Shown: positions 52,801-62,808, counted from the stretch's first letter. The stretch is DNA of 64,000 bases from Phoronis australis (GCA_002633005.1 NMRA01000214.1:508405-572404); one strand, 5' to 3'. Made by a program: numbers and translations. Notes: generated by a model not told the origin, from the sequence alone.

Positions 52801-55800
52801 ATTTTAAGGAATAATCACGTTTTGAATCTGAGAATCAAAGTCTGAAATCCAATACAAATGCAGCAATGAGTCAAGTTTAACCAGGAGAACATTGCCAAAA
52901 GATTTTAATAGGTCATTTGGTACTACTAATGATAGTTTTGACCTGAAATTACCGGCTTTATAAGAAAATATGAGGAGCAAAAGCCATTGACGCAAGACAC
53001 TGGCAGGTGTGATCATGCAGGGGCTTCTCAAGTCCCCCACCAACTCATTTGCTCCTATGGTCTTGAGGCAGGGTGTTCTAAATTTAAGAATGTTATATCT
53101 CCTTTTAGACACCCTCAAAGGTCTCCTTTTAATAGGTAAGTACTTAGTACTTAGGATAAGGTAGGTATTATCCCTTCAACTATGTGGATAGCAAAATAGT
53201 TAGATCATCCCAACAATGTAAAGGCACATGCCTTGAAATGTTAAACCAGATTACAAGTAATAGTAAAGGACTAGTGAGGGAAATGGTGGTGGTCTTCAAG
53301 CTTAATGGCTTTGAAGCATGTTTGTAAGTGGCACATTTTAACAAAGAAAAAAGAAGTCAATATGATCACAGAGCTTACTGGTGAAAGAAGCAACTTAGAG
53401 AACTGATTTGGTTAAATTTTGGAATAAGATTAAGGTTACGTACTGCCTATGACAAAAACAATCAGAGATAAAATACCGTTTCCCCATAAAGACGGCTGAG
53501 GTGTGCATGCTTTCCGCACGTGGTTTTAATCTGCATCTAATAGAATGAAATCTCCATTTATTGCTGAAATTCATTAGGCAATGTGTATTTTCCACTAGAA
53601 ATGCCAACATTTTTATCCTGATCATAACATTTATACCAGACAAAAATGGACTTTTCAAACAGTAAAGCAATATCAAAATACATTACCATAATACTGTACT
53701 TGGCTAATCAGCAATGAAATAAATCTGCAAATTCCAAGACAAAATAGTTCATCAATCCATACTCAACAATAAACCCGTAACTTATCTCAATAAAAAAACT
53801 TCTATTTAGTCTATATACAAATATAAATTCAATCAAATCATATTCCTTATTAATTAATTTATAGGCTTAATAACAGCTAAGATGTCTTTATCTAGTAAAT
53901 CAGACTCAAGGACTTTCCTCGTATTACAACAGGTTACTTTCAGCTGCCCAAGCATTATGACCAACAGAGGAATCCCAGGTGTTTCATTGGGACCCAATAG
54001 TAAGAGTAAAGGATAAGAATGCTGTTATGACATAGTAAATGGAATACCAAATAACCTTGTGAAGAACGTTGTTTTTGACACCAGAGTGTGAGCAGCTCAA
54101 GAACAGTTGAATGGAAACCTCGTTTATCTAAAGCTCTAAAATCAGCAATGTACCACACAACGTTTCACACAACCTAGTGAAATCTTTCACAATGGCAGCA
54201 AAAATGTTGACAACAAAAGAACTGTGACTAAGCGATCATTTGAAATGGAACTTAACTTAAAACATTAAACAAGACAAGTCTAACACCCCACAGATAAATA
54301 TCGGAAGTATTTAAAACCCTTTTCAAGTATTCAGGAAGTTGTAACTAACAGATCTAGAGAAATTATGTTACCTATTGTAATCAAAACCTGTTCAGGTTTG
54401 TGACTCATGAGGTGAACCTGCGCTGTTACTGGGATCAAGAAGTTTTTCAATTCAGATACTTCCTTTCAGCTCTTGCCAACTCTGCATCATTTATAGGGGC
54501 CAGGACTTTTGTAACCCCCTCCCCTGTACGATTTTTGCTTGCTTTTTGTGACTTTAGTTCTGTTTGGCAACATGAAACTTTTGCCAGGTCACATGTGGTA
54601 GTTGTCAGTACTGTACCCTAGAAGCATTGAGCCCTGTATGAGTATCCACAGCTATCCTGCTGTATATTCCAGGCATGTGTATGTATACACTGGCTGGGAT
54701 ATCATACTCCTGTAGTTGTGACTGGTATTTGGCACATGTGGCATGCATTACCACAGTGATTGCATTACACTTGGTCTCAGTAACTTCATCCAGAAGTGGG
54801 TTACCAGTTTTGCACTTAAAACAACAAATTATGGAAGTTGACACAGAATGATAAACTTTGCAACTACCTTTCCAGCGCTGCTTAAAAGAAATTATTCGTC
54901 CCATTTTTAACTCATGTTGATCCTGTTTTACTTACTTAAGTTACATGTTCACCTGTGGTTACAATTCAATGGTCGTAAAAAGTCAAAACGGTGAATTACT
55001 CAGACACGGTGACAAGATGAGATATTTGAGGATCACTTGGAGACATAAACTGAAATGCAGCTTAATGCTGACAGCCATATATCACTATGCTGACATTCCA
55101 TGTCAATGAAGATCTGACTGGTCTATACATGCCCAGGAGGGACCCACAATATCTCAACAATAATGATTTTGAGATAGGAAAATCGTGACTCTTTGAGACA
55201 CTTGATTTTCAAGGAAACTATAGATTTCATACAGGCCCTTTATGACTTCAAAGTGCAAAATGTTGTTCACGCAAAATGACACAAGTCATGTTAAATGTCA
55301 CGTTTAGTTATAGCACTTCATATTGGGAAACACTATAGTAAGGTACTTATTTAGACTCAGTAACATGGCTTACACAGATAACATAGATACTATCTTCAAA
55401 GCCAGACAAGACAAACAATGATGGCAAACACTACAGTTGACAGCATGTAGTTCCAGCAACAATAGATTGTCTTCCAGATAATTGAAAAATCTTGACGAAA
55501 AGGATAAAAGTTGAGGATAATATGCATAATTTACAATTTTCTTTTCAATAAATGTCCTTGTATCAATCTAAAATGTTATTAAACACCCAGAACTTATTTT
55601 TAAAAACAATGAAGCAGCTTAGGGACTTATAAATCGTTTTGTTTAATTGTTTGAATATGAGATAAAACTCGGGTGCACATAACTGAAGTTAGTAATTCAG
55701 ATTTTCTTAAACTTTGCTCTGGTTCTTTCCACTACGAACAAAGGTCCATTTGGCACAAAAAGTCACTGTTAATCATAACTCATACTTCGCAGCCAGTCGA

Positions 55801-55980
55801 GGTCAACGAAGTACCGTATGATCAATTTCAACTTAGCAATGCTATTCTAAAATTTCGTACACACACAATGAAAGAATAGACACTTACGTCTGATTTCTTC
55901 ACAAGTTTCCAAGATCCCTCATCACCGATGTAGTCGAATACCTTTTGTTTGAGTTCTTCGGCTTGTTCTGCGTAGCTCAT
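19832..55980 (-). CDS. STARD5: STARD5-like START-domain lipid transfer protein, complete, 209 residues
   Basis: Six minus-strand exons are 55888-55980, 26935-26984, 25315-25447, 23745-23859, 22237-22330 and 19832-19976. All introns are GT-AG, the phases close, and the stop is at 19832-19834. The product is a single START domain with no signal peptide or membrane segment, so it is cytosolic. START proteins of the STARD4/5/6 group carry a sterol or bile acid in a hydrophobic pocket; human STARD5 is about the same length. Diagnostic segments are GSWKLVKK (about 24-31), the START motif GRDFVDLSYRVKGDG (111-125), HPSVP with YVRGKNYPCG, then GEPNKTKVVHLTNAELGGML and the C-terminal helix IIDFYKHLREVL. 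The VRG-N-PCG and GEP-KT segments favour STARD5 over STARD4 or 6. The start is the first ATG, reading MSYAEQAEELKQ. Intron 1 is about 29 kb and may hide a 15-nt microexon. The gene is divergent from HAX1. Confidence 0.93.
21437..21477. repeat. Perfect 41-bp palindrome (20-bp arms, 1-nt centre)
   Basis: The arm CGAATGAAAGTAATCGTGAG (21437-21456) is followed by a single C and its exact reverse complement (21458-21477). It lies in STARD5 intron 5, outside any exon. It could form a cruciform in DNA or a very stable hairpin in RNA. No poly-T follows, and nothing else marks it as a terminator or RNA gene. Confidence 0.95.
22331..25314 (-). other. STARD5 introns 3 and 4 around exon 4
   Basis: Apart from exon 4 (23745-23859), no coding content was seen here. 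Open frames at 22997-23355 and 24709-25005 lack splice context. The sequence is AT-rich and has no obvious repeat family shared with the rest of the window. Confidence 0.6.
25829..25927. repeat. 46-bp tandem duplication
   Basis: Units at 25829-25874 and 25875-25920 start TGCATTTTCAAATTACACCC and end ACCTGAAGACAG. They differ by a single base (GATTACC against GATCACC). A partial third start, TGCATTT, follows. They lie in STARD5 intron 2 (25448-26934). This is a recent slippage or unequal-exchange product. Confidence 0.95.
27370..27735. mobile_element. TIR element, family starting TTAAAAGGATACCAGACCC, copy 1
   Basis: The left end TTAAAAGGATACCAGACCC and the right end GATTTAGTATCCCTAAAG are imperfect inverted repeats. 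Internal landmarks shared with 59181-59533 are TCTCTGAAACAAAATA, CTGTAACCCTCGACTACCCT, AACCATAATGTCCAATTTGT and GATGCATTAGCAGGTG. It is non-coding and MITE-like. Confidence 0.75.
28655..29195. mobile_element. MITE-like element of the GATTTAGACCACTTAC family, interrupted by a SINE
   Basis: The left end ATTCAGACCACTTATCTTTA and the right end TTACAGTGGTAAGTGGTCAG are inverted relatives of each other. The internal GAGTCTCAAATTGTTCCTTA segment is shared with other copies. The element is longer than its relatives because a tRNA-derived SINE sits inside it at 28823-29063. Confidence 0.75.
28823..29063 (+). mobile_element. tRNA-derived SINE with 8-bp target duplication
   Basis: The head carries an A box TGGCTCAGTGG (near 28837) and a B box GGTTCGAATC (near 28885), the two internal RNA polymerase III promoter elements. 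The body has a short GTGAATGTGTGCATGGGA tandem and ends in a T-rich tail. It is flanked by AAGGAACA at 28815-28822 and 29064-29071, a probable target site duplication. The tail plus target segment is repeated once more up to about 29105. It is not an intact tRNA gene, because no acceptor stem closes around the boxes. Confidence 0.8.
30194..31588. repeat. Duplicated block around an N: copies 30194-30918 and 30926-31588
   Basis: Both copies run in the same order, from AAGGAAAGTGAGGTCTGTCA to AGGTTGACAATG. The first stops at the N (30919). The second continues into unique sequence. The first half differs at several bases, and copy 1 has 63 bp (30409-30471) absent from copy 2. The second half is almost identical. 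The twin 78-codon frames at 30507-30743 and 31177-31413 come from this duplication. Two unmerged haplotypes at a contig join explain it best. Confidence 0.9.
34801..34920. repeat. Partial copy of the GATTTAGACCACTTAC MITE-like family
   Basis: GATTTAAACCAGTCTCAATTTG, TTCCTTAATCAGAACAAAAG and TTGAGACCATGCTCAGC match the internal order of the copy at 12588-12832. The right terminal repeat was not found. Confidence 0.55.
35429..35443 (-). other. STARD5: Candidate 15-nt in-frame microexon of STARD5
   Basis: On the minus strand TTTTCCTTCCTGTCCAG (strong acceptor) precedes GATATAGAGCACTTG, which is followed directly by GTGAGTAA (strong donor). It lies inside STARD5 intron 1, which is phase 0, and 15 nt is five whole codons (DIEHL). 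Inclusion would insert five residues between KKSD and KDVTVW without a frame change. The family length fits without it, so it would be an optional cassette. This rests on splice-site appearance only. Confidence 0.3.
36130..36310. repeat. Dispersed repeat, copy B (related to 5940-6135)
   Basis: It shares the landmark order GTCTAGCAGACAACAGGGAG, AATAAAAATCAC and GCCAGTAACTTCA with the copy near 5940, in the same orientation. It is non-coding. Confidence 0.6.
37595..37712. repeat. Dispersed repeat, copy 1 (second copy 51106-51250)
   Basis: AATTGCAGCCGGTTTGGTAC, CAGATGCGCGCAGGCC, GTGGGCC and GAGGATATAAAGACCTGGCT are matched by related segments at 51106-51250 in the same order. This is why the short frames 37461-37679 and 51036-51227 look alike. 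It could be a short SINE-like family; no clear A or B box was seen. Confidence 0.6.
40340..40560. repeat. Partial copy of the TTAAAAGGATACC TIR element
   Basis: CAGTTCTCTGAAACAAAATA, CTGTAACCCTCGACAACCCT and TAGCAAATTACACAACTTTG match the internal order of the elements at 27370 and 59181. The terminal repeats are missing or decayed. The open frame 40322-40555 is a by-product. Confidence 0.65.
44216..44324. mobile_element. Short foldback element, copy 1
   Basis: Arms of about 33 bp contain TTTTGAGAACCAGTTT and its complement AAACTGGTTCTCAAAA, around a 22-nt loop (44258-44279). The outer flanks CTTGAGATGGATATT on the left and CCGACTAATACCGG on the right are shared with the copy at 46024-46134, but the loop is inverted between the two. 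Confidence 0.8.
46024..46134. mobile_element. Short foldback element, copy 2 (loop inverted relative to copy 1)
   Basis: The left flank CTTAAGTTGAATATAATGCG and right flank CCGACTATTGCCG align in the same orientation with copy 1. The arms are TTTTGATAACCAGTTT and AAACTGGTTCTCCAAA. The loop CCTCCACTGAATAACAGGCATC (46066-46087) matches the reverse complement of copy 1's loop at 19 of 22 positions. Confidence 0.8.
46836..46930. repeat. 50-bp tandem duplication
   Basis: Units starting AAGAGGTGAGGTAAATAA at 46836 and 46886 both continue through CCTGTGTTA and TTGCA. They differ at a few positions. They lie in STARD5 intron 1 and are non-coding. Confidence 0.9.
48440..48653. repeat. Long near-perfect inverted repeat (91-bp arms, 32-nt loop)
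   Basis: The left arm 48440-48530 and right arm 48563-48653 are reverse complements with only a few mismatches. Matched stretches include GGTAAATAAAACAACAAGAA and CGTCCTTTGTCAACAGAAAC. There is no coding capacity and no clear target duplication at the ends. Transcribed as part of STARD5 intron 1, it would fold into a long double-stranded hairpin. It could be a foldback or MITE element or a small-RNA precursor; sequence alone does not tell. Confidence 0.95.
50443..50510. repeat. Left-end fragment of the GATTTAGACCACTTAC MITE-like family
   Basis: TTTTGATTTAGACCACTCAC, CTATGAAATTGGTCTCAAAC and TGTTC match the left terminus and first internal segment of the family. No matching right end was seen downstream. 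Confidence 0.6.
51106..51250. repeat. Dispersed repeat, copy 2 (related to 37595-37712)
   Basis: AATTGCAGGCGGTCTGATAC, CAGACGTGCGCAGGCC, TATTAATATACGGTTAAAAG and GAGCTAGAAACCTGGCT follow the order of the first copy. It has about 30 extra bases in the middle. Confidence 0.6.
51314..51488. repeat. 32-bp minisatellite, five full units plus a 15-bp partial, with TACGTCA in each
   Basis: Units start at 51314, 51346, 51378, 51410, 51442 and 51474 (partial), each beginning ATAACTACGTCACTA and containing GAAAGGTAATGTT. The units look identical. On the STARD5 sense strand each holds GTGACGTAG, close to a CRE/ATF site. There are no spacers, so this is not a CRISPR array. It lies in STARD5 intron 1. 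Confidence 0.97.
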
Positions 55981-56338
55981 CTTGATTACGTGTCTTATGT
56001 GAAACCTTGTCACGTTTCAAACGCCTGGAATGTCAACTCAAAGACTACCCGAATGTGCTGTCTGCTCCAACTAAAGTAGCCATCGACTTACGGCATTTTT
56101 AGAACGACAATAAATGGTATCCGTAAAAATTATATTTTATGAATATTATTTACATAAACAAATTCACCATTTACTCCATCTCCAAATAAACCATTTTAGT
56201 TCAAACTAAACGTGTGCTGCGAAATATTACTTTACGATTTTCCGGTTGTGCGACCTATTTACGATAGTCCAGAAGAGCTCGAGAAAAACATAAACCATAC
56301 GGTTGTACGGTTTACATAACATTCACGTTTTGTGTGTC
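55981..56338. promoter_or_regulatory. Probable bidirectional promoter between STARD5 and HAX1
   Basis: Only 358 bp separate the two start codons, which point away from each other. The interval must hold both 5' UTRs and both core promoters, if neither gene has an upstream non-coding exon. TTTCCGGT at 56239-56246 reads ACCGGAAA on the minus strand, an ETS-type site common in bidirectional housekeeping promoters. No convincing TATA box is placed for either gene. The middle is AT-rich. Confidence 0.7.
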
Positions 56339-59300
56339 ATGGATGATTTGTTTAAGAATTTTTTCGGTAGAAGGTAAATGCTTGTTTAGCTTAACGTCAA
56401 CACATTATGTTAGAGCGATGTCTGGTCTGAGATTTATTTTCTGTAGTGAGTGCTGTAGTGTGAGTGTTTTTCGTTCTCGAATTCGTGACGACTGATGCAA
56501 TCGCAAGACACAATCACATCAACAAATCGGGAATATGAGTAGAGCCTACATCGTAAACGATTTAGGTTTTGCTTGTCAAATAGTTATCACTAGTTGCAGG
56601 AGTCCTCACTTGTTTATTGTTAAGCAAAACTGCAGAAGTATAAGTTGATGCTCCCAACGATCTAGGTAAAAAGACGTACAAACTACACTGTTTCTTGAGT
56701 AAGCTAATTTGATTATTGGGGGGTTGGCCGATAGCAAGCCCTAATTTAGAGAACCAGGCAATCACTGAATAATGGGCCCAATATTCCTTGATTGCCTGGT
56801 TCTTAAATTTTTCCCACTGTAATCCATCTAGTGTGAACGAAAGACGTAAATTAATAATCGAAAACTTCGGGGAAACTCACTGAAATGTTTCACTTGATGA
56901 TGTATTGATGTCTGGCTCCTAGTATTAAGAATTTATGACTCTGATTCTCAAGATTATTGCCTCATCGTTTGCCGATATTCTAAGACATCTCCAAGGCCGT
57001 GGACCATGAATTGTATAATTTTTAATTTGTTTAAAAATCTGACTGTAGCGTCTATTGGAAGTCTGAGTCGACATTTTTTTGGCGTTGTAAATGCTAAAAT
57101 TGCTGCTGTTGTCTGAGAATGATGTTACTATGGCTAAGTCCGGTCTGCATCCTACATACAGTCAAAAATAATTGCCAAAATTTCTCTTCATTAATTTTTC
57201 AGAGGCTTGATATTGTTGTTAATGTGTACAATTCTTCAAAATATCCAGTGCTTGCTACTGTACAGAACATGGTGAAGCACTTATTTGGACAACATTAAAT
57301 TATATAAAAGTGAGAAAACAAAATGTCGCTCTTGGTCAAATTGTGACTTTACTGTATTGCCAGTGAGTGGATTACGTGCCCCTCTAGGGTCCTTACTCAC
57401 CCCTAGAGGAAGAGGTGCCGGTGTTTTCTGATGGGGGATTTTTTGCATCAGTGTCTGTTTTCTGGTTTCAAGCTTGTGGTCTCACTTGGACTAGCCTCTA
57501 GATGGTGAACAGCTTTAAGTCCTCATTCCTATGTAGTCACCCTTGTGTTCTGTTCCTATAGAGAATGAAAATGCCCAGACTATATGGTTGACATCTTGCT
57601 AGCTGAGCTGAATTATAACCACCACAGTATACATCAACAGGTCAGGGAAATTTAAGGAAGACAAACGACATGATGACTTCATAAAAGACTTTGATGACCT
57701 TCGACCTGATGGCGGCCCTTATCCTGACGAACACAACCATTTCCCCACTGAGGAGGAGTTCTTCCATGACTTTCGCATCCCTGAGCCACGTGACATGTTT
57801 CAGCACTTTGAAGAGATCCTGCGAAACTTTGGCATGGCAGAGTTTTCAGTCAAACACAGAGGTGAGTTTGTTGGGTGTAGACAAAAGGCATTAGTACTCG
57901 CGGCAAAAACAAAATGTTTTCAACCTGTGAAACCAAGAAGGCTGTAGTGGGAGTTCTAAAACAGGGCAAGATACTTGCTCACAAAACTAGAGTGACAACA
58001 TGCTTTACCTGTAATACATGTCGACTTGCAGTGAAAACTTGTGTGATTGTGCGTTTTTGTGAGTTTCTTGCATCTACGGAAGGCAGCCCAGAATAACTCA
58101 TTCCTCGTTTGTGCTCTCACAGACAATTATGGAGTGGGAAAGTTTGATTTCCCAGTGCTGGGTGAGTGTGCTATTATACTAATACTTGCTGTACCAAGCA
58201 GCAGAGGCACAGGCAAAAAACTGCTCAGAAATAAGAGTAATGTCATGATTTGCACTCATATTTTAGAATTTGGTGTCCCAATAAAATAGCGAGTTAAAAA
58301 AACGCCGAATGTCCGGCGCCGTTATGAGTGACACGAGTGAGGCCAATTTTCTTCTCGTATTTTGCAATTTTCCACTTGTGTCGAGTCTTGCCATACCCTG
58401 CAATTTCTGTATGTCTGGGATTTATTAGCTGTTACTACATTATGGCTGGTAGAAAAATTCGGAAGTCTGCTGTTTTATGTGGGCAGTTCCATGCTAATAG
58501 GCCCATCAGAGAGGTAGAAAAATTCATTTTTCAAATTGTCAGGTACTCCCAAGTCATTTAACAAGGTAAGCACATGCACCACTGATATTTGCCCTTTTGG
58601 CCTTTGGTGTTGACATTTCAACTCAGAATATAATTATGCAAGTTTGCCAGCATGATGAATTACATAAACATTAAGTTATCTGATAGTGTATAGTAGATTT
58701 GCATGGCAAGATGCAGGGCAAGTGATTGACACGTGTGTTGCATTGTGGATAAATACTTTAGAATGAGGCTATTTGTCATTCAGGTTTTTGTCACATCCTA
58801 TTTTGCTGTTTGCACAGCCTTCTCACTAGATGGCGCAACTGCAATGGATGCAGCGTGCCTTTCTTTGCTCTATTCGAGTTGTGTGCCCATGGGGATTGTA
58901 CGCTTAGGTTGAGGCGTGTCCGGTAATCGCTGTTTATGTAGTTTGTGTTATTTTGTAAAGATGCTTATCAAACATGATGAATGACTCGGATGGCATTTCA
59001 AGTCAGCTCATGATAATGCTGAAGGCAAGTGAAGTTAGTGAACTACTGTGTCTACTGACTGGATGATGACTGGGTTCCATTTCATTGTTTGTAAATGTTA
59101 AAATCAAAGATTTTGTTGAAATTGGGTTCCATTGCTGTGAAGACATTTTATTCAGATTTGCGTTCTTCTCAATATGGTTTCTTAAAAGGATACCAAACTC
59201 GGTTTTGGCCAGTTAACAGATATTGAAAACGACTTTGCTGTTCAGTTCTCTGAAACAAAATAAGGCTCTGTAACCCGCGGCAACCCTCAAAAGTTGGTAG

Positions 59301-62300
59301 GAAAATTTGAAAACTTCTTTCAAAGTCCACTAAATGGGCAAGCGTGACCTACACTTTTAGTGAATTACAAAGCAACTGTAGGAAATGACCATCTACCGAG
59401 AACCATAATGTCCAATCTGTGACATAAGTGCTTCCTGCCTTTAACTTGGAAGATTGACGCCAATGATGCATTAGCAGGTGACAGAACGAGGATTGGTAGA
59501 AATCATCAAAACAGGGTTAGGTGTCCTTTTAAGTTACGACGCTTCAAGTATATGATTTTTGTCTATGAAAATATTAACGTTGTATTTTAGATGAAAAGTA
59601 ATTTTCATAATTTCCGTGTGAAAAGTGTTCCCTTATGTTTTAAGTAAGTATAGCTGGAGCATGGACAAAAGACAGGTGCTGCCATCCCAAGGGGAGCCTA
59701 GGTGAACCTGCACAATTTGACATTTTAGGGTGAAATTATGTAAATTAGGGACAAAAAATTTCAATAAAAATAGCCTCTTTCGTATTTTTAAAGCCTTACT
59801 AAATGGCTGCACATGCTTAAATTTTGCCAAACATTGTTAAAAAGATAGAAAATCTTCATTAATATTTGATTTTGTTGAGAAATTTGGGAAATGAGTGTTT
59901 GCACAATACTGATCTTAGCTGAGCGCCACCTTTTGACCAAAATCAAAATTTCCATGTTCTTGACTTGATTTTCTAGCACCCACACATGAGCTTATGCTGA
60001 GACTGGATCTGTGTCATTACCCAGATAGCTCACTTTTTAGTTGAGGCTGTAATATACGACAATTCCTGAAAGTGGTTATCAACCAAAATAAACCAGACCA
60101 CTTTCAGCTACCCTCTCCAGATAAAGCCTCGGCCAGGCAAATTGGCTTTTGGTAAAAATTAACCCATTACAGATAACCCTCGCTGTCAGTTTCTAGTAAG
60201 AGTCTGTTGGGTTGCTTGTATGTGGTAGCTGGTTTACTTACTGGTAGGACAACCGTACTCTCTTATTCTCATTGTCGTGTTGTGTTATGCTCTTAGTTAC
60301 AAAATTGCTACTGCAGAGTTTAACTTACTGAGACAAGGATATTCACAATACCGATATTTTTAGGAATGACAGTCAGTATGGAGATTCTGATATGGAAGGT
60401 TAGGCTTATGCATTGTATGTCAGCAATAATGACGTGTTTTACATGTTGATGTGATGCCTACAAGAGTTTTATGATTGGTGAAATGTTGAAAATCTGTAGC
60501 TTGTTGAAACTCAGTTCAGTCTTCTTTTTTCAGTATAAAATCTTATTTTTTGTGTTCTTATTTCTGTTAAACTTTATGTAAAATGTCAATTTTTAAATTG
60601 CTGTAGTTCAAGTGGGTATGTTAAGAATATATTTATTCACAATTTTCCCGATATTACATTTCCTCAGCTGTATCAGCTTTGTACGTATGGTAATTCTCTG
60701 GCTATTTATCAATATGGCCGTCTAGTGAAATGTTAGTGTAGAATTGCCACACTCTTGTTCTTTATATGCTCAAAACTTCCTGTTGGACATACAGTATGTT
60801 AAAAGTTCTTTGAATTATAACACAACATGGCGGAGTTTTGACAAGAGTACACAAGATAATTTTACGTGATTATTTGAAAACTTTGTATAGTACAGCTGTC
60901 ATTAACTACCACAAGGTGAAATGTTGATTCTTTTTGACAATGCAGGAAGTGTTCGAAAAATCAACGAGTTAGAATTCTTGCGATTATTTTGTTTTTTGTT
61001 CAATTTTATGGAAACTTCCATGTCCATTACTATGTTTCAATTTTCTGTCAATATTTTATGAATCTGACTTTGTGTGTTTTCAGATACCCCACCAGGCGGC
61101 ATCCCAAGCACACCGAGAGATAGTATGTTGAAAGAACCAGACTCGAATGGCCAGTCGTCTGAATTCGGCACCCAACCCTTCGACTCGCACCGTCTACCTT
61201 CAAGCAGGCCACATCATCACATGGAGCCAGGAGTAGAAGTCCCTTTCAGAATGCCATCTTGGGTAAAATTATAAAGCTAATAAACGTCAACCAGTGTGTA
61301 GGGAGCAGTGTTTTATCCATGAAATTTGAGTTAATGTCTTCTTGAGTTTACCACAGCTAAGTACTAATTGTGATTGAACACTGACCATCATATTTCTAAA
61401 ATTTTAGTCACTTTCAGAATAAATATATTTACACCAAAAAGAGACTACCATGTTCCTCCAGGTTAATGCCGGCCCACAAAATATTCTCATTTAAACACCC
61501 ATGCTCAGCTCAACCCCCACCCCATTTTCAATTGCTCATCCCCTAATTTCTCAGTTTGCCAATTTAGTTACTCAGACACTCACGTGTACTGTCCTTTATG
61601 AGTTGTAACCTGGAGATGTAATTATATATACCACAATGTCTTTCTGTAACACGTTCTTCAGATACTCTGAATTCTTATTTGATATTACTTCGCTTTACAG
61701 TTTGGTAGATTTGATCAGCTACCAGGGCCCTCTCATCACAAACAAGACAATGGTGAGTATCCCTATTACACAAAGTGAGCAGCACTTCTGTAGCACGTTT
61801 CTGTCATTTGCGCATGCCAGTGTCAGTAGTTAAAAGTACTGGCTTCTCATATTTCCTTCAACCCTGTTTCACTTTCAGCTGAACTGCTTCAGTGTGAAGA
61901 CACTATGCAACTCTTGTGAAATCACCTACTTAAAAGTGTGTGCATTCAGGCGTTCACATGGTACCCTTATCTGGTGAATGTCCCTCCGTTGGTGAACTGC
62001 TCTCTATTCTTATTCAGTTCATATGCTGAAAAGAGGAACTTGTGTTCCTCATTATCACCTGGTGAACATACATGACCTGTCTTGTGAGCTCGTCATGCGC
62101 ATCGCCGTGGTGACTATCTGTTCTAGCCAAAGACATTACGGGGATTTTCCATTGATAAGCCCATGGGCGTGTATTTGGAAAATGAAAGTTTTCAGGCATT
62201 TTAGTAGCACCAAATAAACGCTGGGCGTTTGTTTGGAAAAGGGGGCGTATAAAGGGAAAATCATAGTTTTGCTAACTTTGACATTTTTTTTACTTAAACT

Positions 62301-62808
62301 GTGTTTTTAAATTTTATGTTTATAAGTGCATAGTTCGCCAACGTCTTGTTCGTTTTCATAAATGATAAATTCTCCACAAAACTGAATTCTAAGTTCATTA
62401 CCAAAGAATTTTCTTTGATAAATTTCTTCTACATCTAAAACTCAATGTTCATTAGTGTGAGTACTTCTTATTTACTAAGTCAAACACCCAGTATGCATGA
62501 GGATGATTTTCTCTACAGTTACAACCCATTACCTCCTGTTTTGTTTTCTTATTTGATAAATGTGGTGCTTTATATTAGTGCAGTATTGCTATATGGACAT
62601 AAATGCCATAATCCATTGTGATTAGCTTTCTCGATCCTCGAAGGGGTCAAATATGAGAATGATTGATGTTTCAGATTTGGACAAAGAAGTTCAGGATGGA
62701 AGTCTTGATTCCATACTGTCGGACAAAGACGACAAGATTGAGCCTAGATCGTCTCCTCAGTCATTCTTTCGCAGCACCTCTGTAGTGACCGTTCGTGGAC
62801 CAAACGGG
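56339..62808 (+). CDS. HAX1: HAX1 (HCLS1-associated protein X-1), 3' end outside window
   Basis: Six exons are 56339-56373, 57641-57861, 58123-58161, 61084-61262, 61701-61752 and 62675-62808. All have GT-AG introns and closing phases, giving 220 residues; human HAX1 is 279, so about 60 residues are missing beyond the window. The N-terminus MDDLFKNFFGRR matches the family's opening hydrophobic patch. DMFQHFEEILRNFGM corresponds to the FDDLVRDF-like helix, RDSMLKEPDS to the highly conserved RDSMLK-PDS block, and QSFFRSTSVVTVRGPNG to the C-terminal KSYFKS segment. An acidic stretch (DDFIKDFDDL) lies near the start. HAX1 proteins act in the mitochondrial intermembrane space with the CLPB disaggregase and the HTRA2 protease and protect against apoptosis. 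Exon 3 is only 39 nt and symmetric, so it could be skipped in frame. Confidence 0.94.
57862..61083 (+). other. HAX1 introns 2 and 3
   Basis: Apart from the 39-nt exon 3, nothing coding was recognised. The stretch holds the TIR element at 59181-59533. Open frames at 57914-58096, 58047-58289 and 58328-58561 run across splice sites and are unsupported. Confidence 0.65.
59181..59533. mobile_element. TIR element, family starting CTTAAAAGGATACC, best-preserved copy
   Basis: The left end CTTAAAAGGATACCAAACTC and the reverse complement of the right end, CTTAAAAGGACACCTAACCC, match over about 26 bp with a few mismatches. It is about 353 bp long and non-coding. Relatives lie at 27370-27735 and 40340-40560, and possibly a 3' relic near 8890-8950. 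It resembles a MITE. Confidence 0.8.
62150..62405. repeat. Inverted copy of the GCGTTTATTTGG dispersed repeat
   Basis: CCAAATAAACGCTGGGCGTT, CATAGTTCGCCAACGT and CTCCACAAAACTGAATTC are reverse-complement relatives of segments at 16060-16320, in mirrored order. It lies in HAX1 intron 5. The open frames 62014-62217 overlap it and are not genes. Confidence 0.65.

Larger units (their letters stand above)
26985..55887 (-). other. STARD5 intron 1, about 29 kb
   Basis: This phase-0 intron takes up most of the gene, with donor GTAAGT at the 55887 side and acceptor TTCCATTTTCAG at the 26985 side. It carries MITE-like elements, a SINE, a duplicated block around the N at 30919, a 32-bp minisatellite and a 214-bp hairpin, all listed separately. 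I looked for a nested gene on both strands and found none with splice sites plus recognisable protein. Many 60-110-codon open frames occur, as expected in 29 kb of non-coding DNA. Confidence 0.8.
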
